Source: Calliphora vicina (taxonomy: Eukaryota; Arthropoda; Insecta; Diptera; Calliphoridae). From it: 64,000 nt of DNA. Below, piece by piece: positions 60,311 through 64,000 of this stretch. Each line of letters opens with the position of its first letter. Positions within the stretch are counted from its first letter, which is position 1. The notes below the pieces were generated by a model that worked only from the letters and a program-made list of their open reading frames with translations, was not told where the DNA came from and ran no database searches. The stretch is taken from the NCBI RefSeq assembly GCF_958450345.1, contig NC_088781.1, forward strand, positions 116,758,431 through 116,822,430. Reading direction: 5' to 3'. The position numbers and the translations under genes were made by a program.

Positions 60311-62251
60311 AATATAGATAATATTTTTAACAAAATATTAATTTCTAATGAAAATATTTTTTTTTTCATTACAAGCTTTTCTTTTACTTTTACTGGAAAA
60401 TGGTTTTATAAACCATTGTTTATGTTATGCAATTTTCTGTTGAAATGTTTATTATGTTTTGACTTGAAAACATGTCCTATAAAACTATCATCTATCTTCT
60501 TACCTTTCAAATAAATGTAACTATTTAATACCTGCATTTGACAATATTTTCTCAAAATATTTAGTATTTCTTCATCTTTCTTTGAGATACCATGAATGCT
60601 AATTCACAGTATTTTTTTTTGCACAGATTTTTTGCAAATCTATTTTTTATTATACAAATACAGTGTTTTTTTCAAGAATCCTCTTATTTCAATTTGAAGT
60701 GACATTAGAAGTTTTTTTTTTTATATAAATTTTCTTAAGATTTATTATAGGTTTTTTTTTCAATGCGGTTGTTGAAAAATAATACCAAAAGGAAAGAAAA
60801 GCAAAAGAAGTGATTTTAATGCAATATCTTTTACATTTTTGTTATTGCTTAAAATGATATAAAATGACAAGGATTTTAGAGTGCTTAAGAAGCAGCCACA
60901 TTGTGAGGGAGGGAGTTAGTGTGTTTAGTGAGATAAAAGGTTTGTAACTTAGTTCGGAAAAAGAGTAATGTAGAGTTGAGGTTATATAATGGTCCAGCTT
61001 TCTTTTGTGTATTTCAAACAAAAATAATAAAGTTTAGTCCCCAAAAATCTATTTTTCAGATAATTTCTTAGAAAATGTCCCTTTAGGGCTTTCAAAGTTC
61101 GTCTTCGCCTTTGTCTTTTATTTTCTTTATCTGTTTGAATATTTCAAAGTATTTTTTCTTTTTGGCTCTTAAAAACGGAAACTTTTTTTCGTCGTATTTA
61201 TTGGTGTCGTAAATCATGTTTTTTTCTTCTCTGAAATATACAGATTTTCTCTATGGTTTGCATTGGTATTATGGAGAACTTTTGTAAACTATATTTTAAT
61301 ATTAAATTGTTTGTATTTTGGTAAAATGTATGAGTTTAAATAAATAATATTACTACTTGGAAAAACTTTGCAAAAATTTCAAATTGTTTATAGTTGTTTT
61401 GTCTGTTTAAATTTCAAACCAAATTTTTCCAAAATATTGAATAAATATTTAGTTTACAAAGAAAAGGTTTTGTATTTAGTTGGAAGTTTACATAACTCTT
61501 CATAAAGTAAATGAGGATTAAAGGGATTAAATAATAAAATGCTGTTTCAAAATGAAAACAGAGAAAAAAAAACGTATAAAAATGAATACCCTATTTCAGG
61601 CACTAATGAAACTGAATTAAAAAAAGAAATTATAAACAGAAATTAAGTACAGACTTGCACGATATAGCAATATCAACCATTTCACATTTAAACACTTTGA
61701 TGGGCATTTACAACAGTTTAAATAAAAAACCCAAAATGAAAACTAAATTGATAATGTTTACAAAAATAAACTGGAAATAGAAAAAATTATACATTTGCGT
61801 GTCTAAGGAAATAGAAAAATCAACCACAACATCAAAAAAAAAATGCAACTAAATAAAAATCAAACAAATTCTGTTTTACTATCTATTCTACAGCAAGAGT
61901 ATATTTCCTTTTTTTATCAAACATTTAGAAAAAGAAAACATTTCCAACAACTTTAACAAGACTTAAAAAAAAGAAATCAACATCAAACCAACAAGAAAAC
62001 GAAAATAATTTAATCGATTTTTTACTATTTGGAGAGCGGTGAAGAGCAACCAAAAGGAAATTAAAGAAAAAAATATAGAAATAGGGTCGAATATATTTAT
62101 TTTGTTTTTGTGTGATTAAAGTTAAAGGACACAAATGTTGAAACTTTTAATGTAACATTCATAGAAAATAATAAACCCAGCAAATTCTTAGAAATAAAGA
62201 ACAAATTTTAGGAAAAAATTAAAAAAAAATTAGACAATTTTTTTGGAAATT
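60311..62251. other. non-coding AT-rich DNA
   Basis: Unique, low-complexity AT-rich DNA at the centre of the inverted pair of 41-bp arrays. The reverse frame at 61925-62134 is F-rich and not convincing. Confidence 0.4.
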
Positions 62252-64000
62252 TAGTTGATGTCTTTACGTCAGATATATTTTCTATATAAAATTTGTTGAT
62301 GTCTTAACATCACACTGATTTTCTATAGAAAATTTGTTGATGTCTTAACATCACACTGATTTTCTATAGAAAATTTGTTGATGTCTTAACATCACACTGA
62401 TTTTCTTTAGAAAATTTGTTGATGTCTTAACATCACACTGATTTTCTATAAAAAATTTTTTGATGTCTTAACATCACACTGATTTTCTATAGAAAATTTT
62501 TTGATGTCTTAACATCAGACATATTTTCTATAGAAAATTTGTTGATGTCTTAACATCAGACATATTTTCTATAGAAAATTTGTTGATGTCTTAACATCAG
62601 ACATATTTTCTATAGAAAATTTATTGATGTCTTAACATCAGACATATTTTCTATAGAAAATTTTTTGATGTCTTAATATCAGACATATTTTCTATAGTAA
62701 ATGTGTTGATGTCTTAATATCAGACATATTTACTATAGAAAATGTGTTGATGTCTTAACATCAGACATATTTTCTATAGAAAATGTGTTGATGTCTTAAC
62801 ATTAGACATATTTTCTATAGAAAATGTGTTGATGTCTTAACATTAGACATATTTTCTATAGAAAATTTATTGATGTCTTAACATCAGACATATTTTCTAT
62901 AGAAAATCTGTTGATGTCTTAACATCACACTGATTTTCTATAGAAAATCTGTTGATGTCTTAACATCACACTGATTTTCTATAGAAAATTTGTTGATGTC
63001 TTAACATCACACTGATTTTCTATAGAAAATCTGTTGATGTCTTAACATCACACTGATTTTCTATAGAAAATCTGTTGATGTCTTAACATCACACTGATTT
63101 TCTATAGAAAATCTGTTGATGTCTTAACATCACACTGATTTTCTATAGAAAATCTGTTGATGTCTTAACATCACACTGATTTTCTATAGAAAAGCTGTTG
63201 ATGTCTTAACATCACACTGATTTTCTATAGAAAATCTGTTGATGTCTTAACATCACACTGATTTTCTATAGAAAATCTGTTGATGTCTTAACATCACACT
63301 GATTTTCTATAGAAAATCTGTTGATGTCTTAACATCACACTGATTTTCTATAGAAAATCTGTTGATGTCTTAACATCACACTGATTTTCTATAGAAAATT
63401 TCTTGATGTCTTAACATCACACTGATTTTCTATAGAAAATTTGTTGATGCCTTAACATCAGACATATTTTCTATAGAAAATTTGTTGATGTTAAGACATC
63501 AGACATATTTTCAATAGAAAATTTGTTGATGTCTTAACATCACACTGATTTTCTATAGAAAATTTGTTGATGTCTTAACATCACACTGATTTTCTATAGA
63601 AAATTTGTTGATGTCTTAACATCACACTGATTTTCTATAGAAAATTTGTTGATGTCTTAACATCACACTGATTTTCTATAGAAAATTTGTTGATGTCTTA
63701 ACATCACACTGATTTTCTATAGAAAATTTGTTGATGTCTTAACATCACACTGATTTTCTATAGAAAATTTGTTGATGTCTTAACATCACACTGATTTTCC
63801 ATAGAAAATTTGTTGATGTCTTAACATCACACTGATTTTCTATAGAAAATTTGTTGATGTCTTAACATCACACTAATTTTCTATAGAAAATTTGTTGATG
63901 TCTTAACATCATACTGATTTTCTATAGAAAATTTGTTGATGTCTTAACATCACACTGATTTTCTATAGAAAATTTGTTGATGTCTTAACATCACACTGAT
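62252..64000 (-). repeat. 41-bp satellite (inverted copy), runs off the window
   Basis: About 42 units in reverse orientation to 54621-56255: ttgttgatgtcttaacatc, then acactgattttctatagaaaa. Variant blocks: atcagacatatttt units (about 62510-62890), aaaatctgttgatg units (about 62900-63390) and aaaatttgttgatg units (about 63520-64000). One unit near 63485 has the spacer in the opposite orientation (gatgttaagacatcagac). It ends within a unit at 64000, so the array continues beyond. Confidence 0.97.

Overview
This is an AT-rich eukaryotic window. It carries spliced exons of an animal gene, remnants of insect LINEs and mariner-type transposons, fold-back elements, and very large AT-rich satellite arrays. 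Together these suggest a higher fly, probably a calyptrate such as a blow fly or house-fly relative; this is inference from sequence style, not a database match.

The only conserved host gene I can support is on the minus strand at 11137-12572: four consecutive exons of an anoctamin-8-type (TMEM16) membrane protein. They have canonical splice sites and compatible phases at every junction. The gene is partial at both ends: neither the first exon(s) nor the later transmembrane exons were found in the window.

Layout: 1-0.9 kb, intergenic or intronic DNA with one dispersed-repeat end. 0.91-3.21 and 4.85-6.85 kb, two arrays of a 31-bp satellite made of two palindromes. 8.1-10.45 kb, decayed LINE and mariner-family pieces in opposing orientations. 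11.1-12.6 kb, the anoctamin exons. 13.0-14.16 kb, a LINE 3' end with an RNase H domain and a (TAA)n tail. 15.8-17.3 kb, a small inverted-repeat element and a fold-back. 18.9-20.1 kb, an 11-bp satellite, repeated in inverted orientation at 30.6-31.6 kb. 23-27.3 kb, MITE, fold-back, tRNA-like and hairpin-ended elements. 33.1-35.9 kb, a related 12-bp satellite. 37.4-51.8 kb, a long domain of GGTACC/TAGTACC satellites interrupted by a LINE 5' end (44.3-45.6 kb). 54.6-56.3 kb and 62.25 kb to the window end, inverted arrays of a 41-bp satellite, with degenerate and TGTCATGACA-containing relatives between them.

The most striking signal is that the longer-unit satellites look modular. Most reuse the 14-bp palindrome TTTTCTATAGAAAA or a close variant, each joined to a different partner palindrome: TTATCGATAA, AAATTTGGTACCAAATTT, TGATGT-N4-ACATCA or TGTCATGACA. 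The 31-bp form contains a perfect TATCGATA (the DREF/BEAF-32 type site) in almost every unit. Nearly all other open reading frames here are satellite or transposon shadows. No CRISPR array, operon, rRNA gene or intact tRNA gene was seen.
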